Part shown: positions 11,725 to 23,149 of the stretch, one piece after another | Layout: each line of letters begins with the position of its first letter | Position numbering within the stretch: the stretch's first letter is position 1 | Source of the DNA: Lutjanus erythropterus | Taxonomy: Eukaryota; Chordata; Actinopteri; Lutjaniformes; Lutjanidae | NCBI GenBank assembly: GCA_020091685.1 | Contig: CM034601.1 | Span: 37,036,034 to 37,100,033, forward strand | DNA: 64,000 nucleotides | Direction of reading: 5' to 3' | The notes under the pieces: generated by a model | Seen by the model: the letters and a program-made list of their open reading frames with translations, nothing else | Database searches by the model: none | Told to the model about the DNA's origin: nothing | Translations under genes and position numbers: made by a program

Positions 11725-12030
11725 AGGAGAGAAAATCGCTGGAGTGTTTTGTCAGCCATAATTACTCTCCAATTATATGGTCAAAATATGGCATTACAGG
11801 GCACTTTGTTGTCCAGGCAGCCTGGCTTTGATCAAGTTGTGGCGGAATGTGTTTCACATTAGAGGCCCCACTATGATGTATGCTTCCTGTCACGACAAGG
11901 ATAACAGTGAGGTCAGCAGAGCAAGGACCCCCACCTCCCCACTGGGAGCAATAGCAGTCCTGCATCCATCCCTGAAGCATACTCTCCTTCTCTCCAGCCG
12001 AAGGGAGTAAATAGATATTGAGGAAGAGAG
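11725..12030. other. Candidate conserved non-coding element
   Basis: High-complexity, repeat-free block. Both strands stay open for 77-105 codons in overlapping frames, which usually reflects absence of AT-rich stops rather than coding. Confidence 0.35.
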
Positions 12031-13555
12031 AAACAAGGTAGAACAAGAACAAATTCACAAGAGCTGTGACCACGTACAAGCTTGAATGGCTTGATATAAC
12101 TTTTAAATATCTGCCAATACAGATACCAATCTGATACCATCCTTTTCCCTTTCCCTAAACAACTAAGCTCTTAATAATACTTTGCACTCAGCTGTTTTGC
12201 TTTTTCTTTCCTTGAACTTAAAATAACTGCACATAGGTGACATGATGACAGCTCTGCTGACAGATTTCACTCATGTTACAGCTACTGTTCACATGACACA
12301 TGCTGCTCATCAGTGTTACTGTGACACATCTCTCTTTAGGGCATGTTTCTCAAAGTTTAGTTCAGCATAATAATTGATAGGCTAATGGTGTATGTGTGTG
12401 TATTTTTTTGCTTATCTATCTGGGTCTGTGTGCGTCTTTCTACAAAGTTTGGTCATGTTGTGTGAATAAACTAAACACCTTTTTGTTGTAAGCCACTCAC
12501 TGCCACACACCCTTTTTGCAAATTGGCCGTTAATCAGCTGTCCTTTGGCTCTTTACCAAGCTCTCCACAAAATCTGTTATGCCATTTTGTGATAGGTCGC
12601 TCCTATTGTCTTAATATGCCTACATTTCAAATTTCAGCCTCCTTGAAAACTGAAAATGTGAAAACTGTGGCCACCAAAAGATGGACAAATTTTTCAGACC
12701 GACCAACTGACAGAACGAGCTATAGAGCTACTGACTGCAGCTAAAAAGAGAAAAAGACGATGAAGAAAAAAGAAGAGGGTCGCAATGGTCGAAAAATTGA
12801 TCTTCTGTACCAAAATAAAGTAGCAGAACTACAATTTCCCCGAGATCTGTTCTAACAGGCATAAATTCAGATTTTTACTATTGGTCATAACTATCATGAA
12901 CCTGTTGTATTACAAGCAAGGAGAAGACATTTTGGCTGAGAATTAAGCAGATTTTTTGATGATGATTATGCATATCCTTAAAGGTGTAAAATATGTTAAA
13001 AGAATTTCTAAACAGCTTTTTAAAAATATAATCAGAAAAATTGCGACTTTTTTTTTCTCTAGTACTGGCACACACTTTTTACTTTTACCAGGTGTTGAGG
13101 TAAAAGTTTCTGTGTTGCGAGATTGGGTTCATTAAATCACAGCTCTACAGCGACACTAGTGGTCAAAATCTCCTCAGGGTACATCAAAGTATATTTTCAG
13201 AACAGTGTAAGTGCAGGATATGTTAAACATGATATTATCTCTGTGGGCAATGTCATGGTTGAAATGAACCCTGTGGTTCGCTTCAGTGGTGTGAAGTTGA
13301 TGGACCATTCATCACTTTAACACACACAGCCAAGGTAAGAGACTGCTGCCCTAGAGCACTACAGCTGGCATAATATATTAACACTGAGTGTTCAAGGAAA
13401 ATTACAATGACTTTGAATGCGCTCATTTTCACCCAACACATTCTCTCTTGGGTTGGCAGTGCTCTGGAACAACCCACTTATCAAAGACGCCCATGTGGGT
13501 AAAGAAAACATTTCAGCACACCATCTCTGAGCTGAGCAGAGTTTGCCAGACTTCT
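12031..13555. other. Gene-free AT-rich spacer, possible old repeat at 13090-13330
   Basis: AT-rich unique DNA. The segment near 13130-13200, with a CGACACTAGTGGTCAAA-type word, has the feel of a decayed dispersed element, but I cannot find termini. Confidence 0.4.
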
Positions 13556-13559
13556 GCTG

Positions 13560-13930
13560 GTCATCTGCTGAGGGCCAGTGAGAGCTCCTCCTGAGGGATA
13601 TCAGTGGCATCCCAGGCCAGGCATGGCATGTGCTCTCTCCAGGCCCCCCCCCCCCAGGCCCTGCTGCATGCTGGCCTACGCTGCGGACACCACCATCTGT
13701 GCTGCCTCCCGTTGGTAAGTTGGCAACTGAGACTGCACAAGCAGCCCTCCCCTGATTTGGGCGTTCGGCCCGGGGGTTGGAGGAGGAGGAGGGTGGCTGT
13801 GGTGCAGTGAGGGATGCTCCCTGGTGTTTCAGAGAGCCACTCCATAACACTTTCCTCATGAGCGCTCCTCCGGAGGGCTGCTGGAACGTCTCGGAGCCAT
13901 CTGGGGAGAAGTGGAGCGTGGCAGGGAGCA
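13560..13930. other. GC-rich block upstream of a TATA promoter candidate
   Basis: The highest sustained GC content in the window. It has a C13-type run at about 13647-13659 and a GGAGGAGGAGGG purine run at 13779-13793. A donor-like GGTAAGT occurs at 13713-13719. Minus-strand frames of 138 and 155 codons overlap here in two phases and are composition artefacts. The position immediately upstream of the 13950 TATA box is compatible with proximal promoter sequence. Confidence 0.4.
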
Positions 13931-13948
13931 GCTGGACGCTTACAGCTG

Positions 13949-13985
13949 CTATTTAAGCCCTGGCAGCAGAGCTCCATATCAGTCA
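13949..13985 (+). promoter_or_regulatory. Candidate TATA-plus-initiator core promoter
   Basis: A TATA-type box (CTATTTAAG, 13949-13957) is followed by TCAGTCAG, whose A at 13981 would be the start site 31 bases after the first T of the box. That is the canonical TATA-to-start spacing. The sequence upstream is GC-rich. Downstream are two short ATG-initiated frames (13997 and 14071), but no clear donor or recognisable protein start. It could drive a small secreted-peptide gene, a non-coding RNA or an alternative first exon, or be fortuitous. Confidence 0.4.
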
Positions 13986-14070
13986 GTCAGCAGGAAATGC
14001 AGGGAGCAGAACCTAACAGAGGAGAGCTCACAACACAGAGTTCCTGCTCCACACTCCTCACACTCCTGAC

Positions 14071-14160
14071 ATGAGCTTGTTCTGTCCTTTACTCCCTAAA
14101 ATGATGGCGGGGGGGGTCTGCAAGAAAAAAATCTTAGATCCAAATATTGCAGCTGAGTGA
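14071..14160 (+). other. Short open frame downstream of the TATA candidate
   Basis: ATG at 14071 has G at -3 and opens 29 codons ending in TGA at 14158-14160. The product begins MSLFCPLLPKMMAGG, hydrophobic enough to resemble the start of a signal peptide, but the frame closes quickly and no good donor is visible. The upstream ATG at 13997 gives a 25-codon frame that ends overlapping this start. Weakly supported; recorded only because of the promoter geometry. Confidence 0.15.
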
Positions 14161-15420
14161 AAAGTACAGATTCTGTACAGTCCAATGGTGGAACTGGCAG
14201 CTGAAATATCAGCTAGAATTCATGTCTAACCAGGGTAACGATGAACATTTCTCAAAAAATATTTGATTGTGATTCTTTAAACTGATATTGAAATTTTGAC
14301 ATTAGAGGGAATGACAAGTTTTACTTAAATGTTCACTGAAAAACACATTAAAATGATTATGGTGCGATTGCTGTGAGGATCTGTTCTAAACAACAATGCT
14401 TTCTTAAACTGAAGAATATGATGTGTGGGCCAGGACATGTCAGCAGCACAGTATTTTAAAGCGGTATTTCGACACACATTTTTCCTTTGACAAAATATTG
14501 CACCTCAAGCAATTTGATAATTGCAGTAGGCCATGTTGCAATTAGTTGTTAAGACAGTCAGACAGTTAGATGTGTTGCCAAAAAATGTTGTTTTGGCAGA
14601 TAACATCAGTATTTCCAATTAAAGTTACAAAAGATATTTATAAATGTGTTAATACAAGGAAACTAGTTACCATTTAGAGAACATGAACACAAGGAAATTA
14701 AGTAGGTGTCATATCTAGCATATAATATTCTGAATATTAGATTTTGCAAGGGACTGTGTATGTGTTAGGAGTAGGATGCAGGTATAAAGCCAAAAACATG
14801 TGAAGTTATCTTAAATTAAAGATGTGAAATGTGGTTTGTGGAGCAGTGTACATGAGATGTTATCTCTGGACAAAGACAAGTGTGAACAGGGTCTAGTCAG
14901 ATAAAGTGAGGCAGGTCACGTTACACTCTGGGAATCTGCCTCGGTTTACAGCAGCACTTTACTACAAGCAAACACTCTCGAGTAGTTTAATGAAAGCAAA
15001 TACAGATGGGTGGAGCTTGATGACTAACAGACTTCCCCAAAACATATTCAGTTTGCACTAATAATTCACTCACATCCAGAGCAAGGCGATACTTTTATTT
15101 CTGGAACTGCAAGCACTGGAACCATGTTATTTTAGTAATCTTAAGTCTGACATGAGAATAAGCATGCTTTCATTCAAAAGTCCTGGAATGCCGTCATTGT
15201 GGCATGCTTACATTCAGATTTATTTTAGTGCTTTAATTTTTTGCATGCCTTTGGAAAAAGAAACAATAAAAGGAAACATGAAAATTTGTGCACTGTGCAC
15301 TGGCAATTTGTTTTCTATTGTTCTGTTTCCCCAATCCAGTAGATGGCTCCCCTGCTTGATGGAGCACACCATGAGAGTGATTTAAGTCGCCATTTCTCTT
15401 ATGATGGCTATTGTGTAAGT
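14161..15420. other. Gene-free AT-rich spacer
   Basis: Unique AT-rich DNA. I see no repeat termini, RNA gene or exon signal. Confidence 0.5.
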
Positions 15421-15424
15421 GGAC

Positions 15425-15700
15425 ATTAAAGGACCAGTCTGTAAGACTTAGTGACATCTCACAGTGAGCTTGCAGATTGCAAATGCCTCTTCTCTCCCTC
15501 CTGCTCCAAGTGTGTAGGAGAAGCTATGGTGGCCGCAAAAACAAAAAATGTGAAAGGCCTTATCTATGGCCAGCGTTTGGTTCATCCATTCTAGGCTACT
15601 GTAGAAACAAGGTGGTGCAACATGACGGCCTCTGTGGAAGAGGACTCATGTCCTCTGTAGATATAAAGGGCTCATTCTAGGGTAACAAAAACAACAATTC
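15425..15700 (+). mobile_element. MITE copy, 3' truncated (TTAAAGGACCAG family)
   Basis: Begins with TTAAAGGACCAGTCTGTAAG, the same terminal inverted repeat that opens the complete copy at 29511-29875. The internal segments (GGTGGTGCAACATG, then CTCTGTAGATATAAA) match that copy in order. The right inverted repeat is missing, so the copy is 3' truncated. The 67-codon plus-strand frame (15477-15680) inside it is not a gene. Confidence 0.75.
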
Positions 15701-16220
15701 CGGGCCCTTAACCAAAACACGTCTTTTAGCACTCTGGAACTAGCTATGCTAAAGTTAATGTTGTTAGCTGCTATGCCAATGTCTAAACAGTAAAGCCGCC
15801 TCATCTAGCAGTTGTAAACAGACAGGTTACTGTGAGGCAAAGTATCATGGGAGTAAGGTAAAAAAAAAAAAAAAGAGTAGTTTTAACTTTTTTCCTCCAT
15901 TTATTGACATGTATGAAATGATCCAAAATAAAAACTGTAAGTAGACTACTTGATTACTACAAACAAAATATTTAAACAGCATTTGTCCAGGAAGGAATCT
16001 GTCCCAAAAGTTTTGATTCATATGAGCAGTTGAGCACTGTAACCGTGATCACTATGAGCAATCTCCACTGCACAAAAATTAGCCTGGCTCACAGTAAAGG
16101 GGAAAAAACACAAACATTTGGGTCATCAATGCAAAAAATACACCAAAAACAAACTAACCAACAAAAGAACTCCATTCCTCATCAGGTTACCTCTGACTTC
16201 ATGACCCTACACAGACTGCC
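15701..16220. other. Gene-free spacer
   Basis: AT-rich DNA with an A-run at about 15860-15874. I see no supported feature. Confidence 0.5.
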
Positions 16221-16224
16221 TGCA

Positions 16225-16335
16225 CAGGAGGCCTGGCAGCTCATTTGGTAGAGCATGTGCCCCATGTACTGAGGCTGCAAGTCCTCTATAGCACCTGTGG
16301 GTCAATTCTGACACGCAGCACTTTGTGGCATTTTT
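16225..16335 (+). mobile_element. tRNA-derived SINE fragment (head only)
   Basis: GGCAGCTCATTTGGTAGAGC at 16227-16246 is a good RNA polymerase III A-box context. A decayed B box (GGTCAATTC) lies about 55 bases on. The order of words, including GTGCCCCATGTACTGAGGCTG, matches the head of a tRNA-derived SINE common in fish. There is no cloverleaf that would make it a functional tRNA. Confidence 0.65.
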
Positions 16336-16890
16336 TCCACAGAAAAACAGCCCAGAAAATACTAACTCATAACATGTTTATGCAAAAACAATCTTAAGCT
16401 CAGTATAAAAGAACTCTGGAAAATAAATTATTTCACAACACCAGTACTTGTGGCTACAGCTTTAACTAGTTTGAAATGTGCCAGACAGCACCTGGAGAGA
16501 TTTACAGGCAAAACACAGATACACAAAAAGTAGAAGAGCTCTCAGTCACAGAGACACAGGCAGAAAAATGTGCACTAACAATCAACAACAACAACAGAAA
16601 AAAGAACTGGATTCTCAGTAAATGTCGATTGGCCACCGGAGACAGCATGGGAGGTTTTCTCACAAAGCTGTACAAGTCTTGATTCTTGTGTGGATCCCAG
16701 GAGCTCAACCCCCCCATGTGAAGCAACGGGAAAAAAACCCTGCTTGTCAGGAGAGCATTAATTAACGTGTTAAAGGTAAAAGAAGTATTGACTTCCTCTC
16801 TTCTGCAACCTCCCCAACCACTAGCAGCCAACAAACCCCACTGCCCCCCGAGGTAACATCTTCTACTAGCTCAGGCCCGGGAGCTAACTG
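16336..16890. other. Gene-free spacer
   Basis: Unique DNA. A 110-codon minus-strand frame (16502-16834) is rich in Leu, Phe and Ser and has no recognisable domain. Confidence 0.45.
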
Positions 16891-16894
16891 GAAA

Positions 16895-17420
16895 AAAAGC
16901 CCCACTAAGACCAATTAAGGCCTTCACTAGGAGACTGAAAGGAAGACAAATGGAGGCAGAAGGCCCGATTACAAGAAACCTTTGTACAGATGTAAAGCAA
17001 TTAGAGCGGTCTCAGGGGCCAGACAGTGCGGTACCTGTGAGTCATGGATCCTACAGCCAGTCGAAAGTTGGAACAATCCCTCTTTTCTGTTTAGGGCCCC
17101 AGTCAGCCTGTGTATTAGTGTCATATATCAGCCGATAGGCCTGGTATTGGTTTCTCTAGTGCAGGGAAGAGGCAGTAGTCTGCCAAAGAGGACCACTCCA
17201 CCCTCCATTATCCGTCTGTTGGGAGAACAGGGGCTCTATTATCCATTCAGGCGGGGCCTTTCGATAAAACAAGGGCAGATAGGAAGTGTGGAAGCTCTCA
17301 GGTGTCTCCTTCCACCAGGGAAGTTTGTCAGAGAGGTCATTCTGATAAAAGCTGGGGTAATTATACTGCACAGCACCACCGATTACCAGTCAGAGCACAT
17401 TTAACCAGGATGGCACTGTG
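16895..17420. other. Candidate conserved non-coding element
   Basis: Long repeat-free block of balanced composition with GACCAATTAAGGCC near 16909 and GCAATTAGAGCGG near 16997. A 140-codon plus-strand frame (16982-17404) crosses it and overlaps other open frames on both strands. It lacks an initiator context or domain, so low stop density in constrained non-coding DNA is the simpler reading. Confidence 0.4.
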
Positions 17421-17865
17421 ACCTCTACATCACAATGGAGTGGCAGCAAGTCCACACTGAGGGAGCTTCAGTTTAAAGACCATCAATGTAAAAATCTAAG
17501 TGGAATATTCTATATGATTATAGCAAGGTGTAAAATTCCTAATTCTTGATTACAGTCATTTAATTTCATGATTTAATTTATATCACATCACATTTTTCCA
17601 TAAATACAACATGCAGTCTTTCTATATTTCCCACGGCCACTGTCACTATTCCAGTGTGTCTCAACTCATCCACATCTGTCATTGCTGGTCACAACAAAGA
17701 GCACATAGGGTCAGAATCTGCAGAGTAACAAATTGATTGCTAATGGAAATTTATGTTCAGTGGTCCGATCTACAATTAACTAAAGCAAAAACCCTCCTCG
17801 TGACCTGAGATTATGAAATAATTTTGACAAATGGAGGCCTGGTCTATAATGACCTTTTTCCCTTC
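17421..17865. other. Gene-free spacer
   Basis: AT-rich unique DNA with no supported feature. Confidence 0.5.
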
Positions 17866-17869
17866 CTCC

Positions 17870-18080
17870 AAGACGCGCCTAGCTGCAGCCCTCATTATTT
17901 ATGGGTGGCTTTAAAAAGCAGGTAAAGGAGAATGAATGTGCGGCTGTCAGTGTGTGTAATGGGGCTAATAATGGTGTCCTGTGCGCTGCATAATGAACCC
18001 CACCCCCATAGAAAAGCTATCTCCTCATCTCTGCCATTTTGACGAGCAGCACACTCTTCCTGCTTCAGTCTGCAAGTGGC
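17870..18080. other. Candidate conserved non-coding element
   Basis: Repeat-free, with CCTCATTATTTATGGG near 17890 (Hox/CDX-like TTTATGG core) and GGGGCTAATAATGG near 17961. Confidence 0.4.
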
Positions 18081-18279
18081 AGTGTGGCCCGTATAAACTC
18101 AAGAGGTAGACTCAGAGCTAGTAAAGATGTCTTTGGGAAATGACTATTGCAGCTGTTTCAGTTATTTGTCTGCGCCCTCATTTGCAGATACTTAACACTT
18201 ACCATCAAACTAACACAAAAAGATTTCCTGTCTGCTAAATGTTATTTCTAAAAGTGATTTAGAAGGATTCAAAAGAGAC

Positions 18280-18680
18280 TGCTTTGTCTAATTTAACTAT
18301 AATGTAATTTTAACCGCATAAAAACTGCTCTGGGAAAACCTGGCTGTCATTAAGTGCAAATCCCATAAATGCGACTATGTACTGCATAATAAAATATATG
18401 TGTGATTGCTTGGAATTGCCAGTGCAGTAAATCTGCACAGCAGTGCCTAGCTTGATTTGGGAGCTGAAGAAAACCATTTGACTTCACAGTTCAAGCTTGA
18501 TGAAGTCCCTGGATGCTGCTGGTTAAAGACTTAAGCAGATGGCCAAATACTTGGCGCAAGAAAAGAGCTGCTCTGAATATTTTTTGGCAAATCTACAGGC
18601 ATATGGCAAAAGTTCATGCCAAACACTCCATCTCACAAAAAAGACCCAGCCTGCGGGAAAGCAAAAGCATATTAGGAAAG
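18280..18680. other. Candidate conserved non-coding element
   Basis: About 400 bases of high-complexity AT-balanced sequence with an octamer-like GTGCAAAT (about 18354), CATAAATGCG and CTTGGCGCAAG. All frames contain stops. Texture matches deeply conserved developmental enhancers; needs alignment to confirm. Confidence 0.45.
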
Positions 18681-19895
18681 AAATAATAAGAGACAGAGAA
18701 ATGGGAGAATGACAGAAAGATGTTAAAATGCCAGAAATATGATACTGTTTGGTCTATACACATCTAATTTACTGTGGGCCCATCCAGATCTTTCAGTCTT
18801 AAATAATCACTGTCATAATAAGATGGAGTGGAGGAGATAAACAGGGTTCTGCTTTAGATCAGGGTAGAGCTCAGAGGGGCCGAGTCAGGGACAACGTGCC
18901 CTCGGCACTTTTGGGAAAATCAGACTTCACTATCCTGGACTGGCCAGTACTCACATCCTTTAGTCTGCAGCCAAAAGATTAGGTGTGAGGACATTTTGTG
19001 GTGAGTGGATACACATTTAAGATCTGAGGAGATCACTTGTGGGATTTGGTATCAATAAAGACACAGATAGCAGAAGACTAAGATCCACAAGGCAGAAAAT
19101 CAAATAAAAAGCTCATATCCTGTGTAACCCCACCCAGTATAACAGTCAGGCATCAACTGTATGATCCTGGATTCTGTTGTCTGCGAGTTTGTATAAATCA
19201 GAAAGTCACGTGCGGTTTTAAAAAAAACAAAGACACATTGAGGAAAAATGGAGGAGCTGAGAGCTTGGAGCTTGGTAACCACTGGAAGACAAAGGATGAT
19301 TGGCAGCAGACGCAACATAAGTGGGAGGAATATCTCTCTCAAGGGCTTGAAAGGCAGAGAGAGGGTATCAATCATTCTGCTACAGAAGGTGCTTCCAACA
19401 ATGCAATCCTCAATCACTTGCTTTTGTTCTACTTGTGGTCCTGCTGCACTGTGTTACACAACACACATTTGTTTTGATCAGGGACGACAGCCTCAAACAT
19501 CACAGCACTGTCAACGCAATATCAACTTTTTCTTCTCTTATTCGTGTGAGGCCTTGGAAATGTCATCAGGAGCTCAATCAAAAATAGACTTTCATTCAAA
19601 TCATATTACAAAGACACGCTTTGGTTTAAGGGTGAATTATTGGATGTTGAATGGATTTGAATTAACAGGAAACTGATTTTTGTCTTCCTCCTTTTTGCAC
19701 CTCATCTTGTTTTAACTATCCTTTAAGGTAAGGAAGAAAGTGATTCTCGTCAGTTGTAGCTAAACATACAGTACTGTATTGTTAAAGACACACAACATCA
19801 TCTTTAAAACATAAAAGCCAACAAATGTTGCCTTTTGTTCGCAGAAAGCGCATAAAACATGAACGGCACCTGAAGAAAAAATGTCTGTGAACCTG
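18681..19895. other. Gene-free spacer
   Basis: Unique DNA. A 142-codon plus-strand frame (19248-19676) overlaps a 79-codon frame in another phase and a 105-codon minus-strand frame. None has a recognisable domain. A TACAGTACTGTA palindrome lies at 19767-19778. Confidence 0.45.
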
Positions 19896-19899
19896 ACAT

Positions 19900-20065
19900 G
19901 AAAGTGAGGCCAAGGACGCTGTATCCCAAGCGTTAGATTGCTTTCACATCAGATGATTAGCCTCATCCATGCTAATTACAGTGAATGGAAACTAATTAAG
20001 AGGAACTACGTGTCAGCTAATGAGGATTTGGGGCTGTGTCCATCTTATAACATCATTTGCACTGT
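19900..20065. other. Candidate conserved non-coding element
   Basis: Compact block with GATTAGCCTCATCCATGC, ATGCTAATTACAG and CTAATTAAG (19992-20000), then CAGCTAATGAGG. Several homeodomain cores fall within 80 bases in otherwise complex sequence. Confidence 0.5.
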
Positions 20066-20395
20066 ACTTCCCGCCGGCTACTTCTACTCTCCTTTAAAAT
20101 ATCTTTTCTAACTCAGAGAACCACTGATGTCTTTTATATTCAAACCAAGCAGATGAAACCATCATTTGTGTGTCAGTCACAAACTAGCAGTAATAGGATG
20201 AGCAATTAAATCCTCAGTTAGAAGAACAGGGGAAATGTCCATTAGGACGAATATCCAGAGAAGAGTCTTCCTTGAAATCAAGAGAGCACTGAATCTAAAG
20301 CACTGTGTTTGGGTACAGATAGTTCCCTTCTGCAAAATATCCCTTCAGTTCTCCCACTTTCCTCTGTGGTATGTCCTAATGATGTGCATACTGCT
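20066..20395. other. Gene-free spacer
   Basis: I see nothing notable. Confidence 0.5.
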
Positions 20396-20399
20396 GGCG

Positions 20400-20810
20400 T
20401 GAAGTTAATAAGCAGCTGAGGCAGGACGGGGAAACTCTCGCAAAAGCACGCCAATTACCTCAGCGGCAGTTCTCCCTGCCAGGTCCGTCTCCACCTGCTT
20501 GCACCTGACAGCGCCTGAAGGTGGGAGGGGGAGGCCATCCAGGCCAGGACCCCTGACTTTAAACTGCTGAGCTGTTACATCTGCTTCCATCTGGCTTGAT
20601 TCAGGCATTTCTCATCCAGGCACACAGGAATGTAATTAGGCCAAGAGGACATGGCTAATGCTAGCTGCTCAGCAACAGTCGAGACAGAGAGCCAGGGACC
20701 CCTTCCAGAAACTACTGCCACACTGACCTGACTGACAAGGCTGTGAACCTTAACTGAGGCTTTTCTAATGGCTGGACTTACTGTAGGACCCACTACAAAC
20801 TGAGGATGAA
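20400..20810. other. Candidate conserved non-coding element
   Basis: GC-balanced repeat-free sequence (GCCAATTACCTCAGCGG near 20449; GGAATGTAATTAGGCC near 20627). Minus-strand frames of 67 and 72 codons overlap it without domains. Confidence 0.35.
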
Positions 20811-20989
20811 CATCAGCATGCCCTAGTGACAGCTTGTGGCCTCAGTGTTTAGTGGTAATGACTGAATAAACCACAAGGAAGTCTTTGAAATATGGTGTCA
20901 TTGTGTGAGGTGTTATAAAGCTAGCTTATTAGCGATGCTAATATAAAGCTACAGCTTGACAAATTCCCTCTTCTAGATTAATCCCTATC

Positions 20990-21720
20990 TAATACCATTA
21001 ATCTGAAAGCAAGCATGCTGTTCCTCTTCAGCCAGAGCCAGTCCTTGACGTTTTCATTACAGCAGCAGTTGCTTAGCCAGCTGCAGGTTTAATTCCCAGG
21101 TATTTACCGCCTCATCTCGGTTCTCTCTGTTTGGGTGGCAAACACACCTCAGCAAATTCACTTTGCATTTTGAATAAATGAAAGGGGATGGATGATGTCA
21201 ATCATGAGGCAACAAGCAGTGAGCTATGAATGCACTAGACTGGGCCACGGACGCTTGTTTGAACACACGTACTGTACATACAACCTCACATGAACACACA
21301 CGTACCTACGCTCTGCCTGGATTCACAATAGAGCTCAGGCTTATAATTAGCCACATGAGCTGCAATCAGAGCCCAATGACAATACTTCTCTGATGGCTTG
21401 TTTTCCTAACCTCTGCGAGACCTCAGGCAGAGGTCCACTTACCCCGTCAGAACCAGCCCACCGCTGAAATCAAAACACTGAAATCACTCCATTCCACTGC
21501 AGCGCCACTGATTAAATGTGCAGAGTGTAGAGTGCAATTTGCTAAATTACAAGTATTTTGCACATGTAAATATAGTTTAATTACAGCAATTAAAGAAGAT
21601 TATGGGAGATTGGCAGATGGGGAATGTAATGTTGTTTTAATTAGAGTTTGAATGCACTGTAACACAAACAGAATGTTAACCCCCTCAGAACAGAATGGGC
21701 TGTTAGGCCCTGACAAATTG
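20990..21720. other. Cluster of candidate conserved non-coding elements
   Basis: Blocks at about 21010-21190, 21320-21440 and 21490-21720. The last is AT-rich but complex, with repeated TTTAATTA/CAATTAAAG words and GATTAAATGTGCAGAG, and has stops in all frames. Confidence 0.45.
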
Positions 21721-22425
21721 TATCCTGATGCAGCTTTCTCAAAGCTTATAATCACCTGCAGCTACAATGTGTGCGTAACAGAAAGAAAGAGAGGCTGGGA
21801 ATAACAAAGACAGAGAAAATCAGGGCTGGGAGATGGAAAAAGTGAGAGGCACTGAGGAGCGGGTTGCAGAGACAATCAGAAACAGATGTAATGTTCCTTG
21901 ACCATGCTGTTCTAGGAGTAGCACACTGAATTAGGATGACAAGTAAAAATATTTTGACAACAGTTAATATGGCATTAGAGGCAATTAAATCGGATTTGGA
22001 CCCTGAGATCAATCACCGAAAATTAGAAACAGCTCATGTGCCTGGATATGAAGAACCTCGGAAATTAAGACTAACAAAAGGGTCTTGGAGCAACATCAAA
22101 GCTTAGCCAAGAAAAAGAATGAACTAAGCTGACACGGAGTTTAAAAAAATCCTGACCACAAATAAAAGGATACAAGGATCAAAAGGCTTTGCTGAAATTA
22201 CCATAGATTACAAAGGTGGACCAACGTAATGCCGTTTAAAGTAAACACCTTCACATCTAGCAATTACAATAAGAACCATGTGAACTTCCAGAGAGAAAAC
22301 ACATGCTCAGCTCAATCACCACACACATCAGGTGACTGTGCTGAATGTTTGTGTATCTCACTCTAAGGGATTTTGGGGTCATGTACCTTGGATCGAGAAA
22401 AATCCCCTCTCAGGATCTATATAGC
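21721..22425. other. Gene-free spacer
   Basis: Unique DNA, purine-rich near 21780-21850. No supported feature. Confidence 0.45.
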
Positions 22426-22429
22426 TGTG

Positions 22430-22845
22430 TAGCAACATTTAATACATTCCAGTCAATAGCCTATTAGAAATTCTAATTGAAAGTTCAATGCCCTTACTTT
22501 AGGGCTTGCAATAAAGATTGCCTTTGGAAAGCCATTTAAAGGCTTAATCTCTTTATCATGCAGTATTTGGAAACCTAACTTTGTTCTTGTTAGGCAGATC
22601 AATTGCATTAATTTACAAAACGGGGGAAAATGTCACCCTTCATCCTTTAAATCTCAGCTGGGTGAAGGAGGCGCATTAAAGAGAGGCACCACTGCTTTCC
22701 CCCTATATCAATAGAAATATGTGTCATAGGAGACATGACCTACAAATTTTAATTACCGCATGAAATATTCAGCCTCTGAGATGAATCGCGACATCCAGAG
22801 AGCAAGCAAAGCCTGTCTCTGCAAGTTAACCCATTCAAGGCACAC
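22430..22845. other. Strong candidate conserved non-coding element
   Basis: About 415 bases of complex repeat-free sequence. It has TATTAGAAATTCTAATTG near 22461 (a short inverted repeat), GGAAAGCCATTTAAAGGC near 22526, CAATTGCATTAATTTAC near 22600 and TTTTAATTACCGCATG near 22747. The density of distinct homeodomain-type words without simple repeats is the highest I noticed. Confidence 0.5.
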
Positions 22846-23149
22846 TTAACATTTCCACACATAGATTAAGACAAACACACACAGACAATAGTATCCTCAA
22901 AAGTATGCACACAAGGATGTGCCAAAAAGCTACGGTGTACAGTTGTGCTTACAACCTCTCTATGAGGCAAAATTGGAAAAGAGGAGCACAGTGTCATGGT
23001 TATTGTCTATTTGTGTGACCCAAAATTTGAGCCTGGTATGTATTACTGAGCGCCTTCTCTTTAAAGACAAAAATCTTTGAAAAGAAGAGGACTGGTGGAA
23101 AATTGGGGGAAAAAGAAGATGAACAGGGATGCACACCAAGAAAGAAAAA

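Noticed and set aside
13392-13977. Minus-strand open frames of 155 and 138 codons
   Set aside because: They overlap in two phases across the GC-rich stretch, include poly-Ser/Pro/Gly runs from simple-sequence DNA, and show no domain.
16225-16335. Functional tRNA gene
   Set aside because: A-box and decayed B-box are present, but no cloverleaf with acceptor stem; better explained as a SINE head.
16982-17404. Plus-strand 140-codon open frame
   Set aside because: Lies in a candidate conserved non-coding block and has no recognisable domain.
19248-19676. Plus-strand 142-codon open frame
   Set aside because: Overlapped by frames on both strands, no domain, no initiation or splice context.
19767-19787. 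miR-101-like word TACAGTACTGTA
   Set aside because: Similarity stops after about 12 bases, the word is a self-palindrome, and no partner arm forming a miRNA hairpin was seen.
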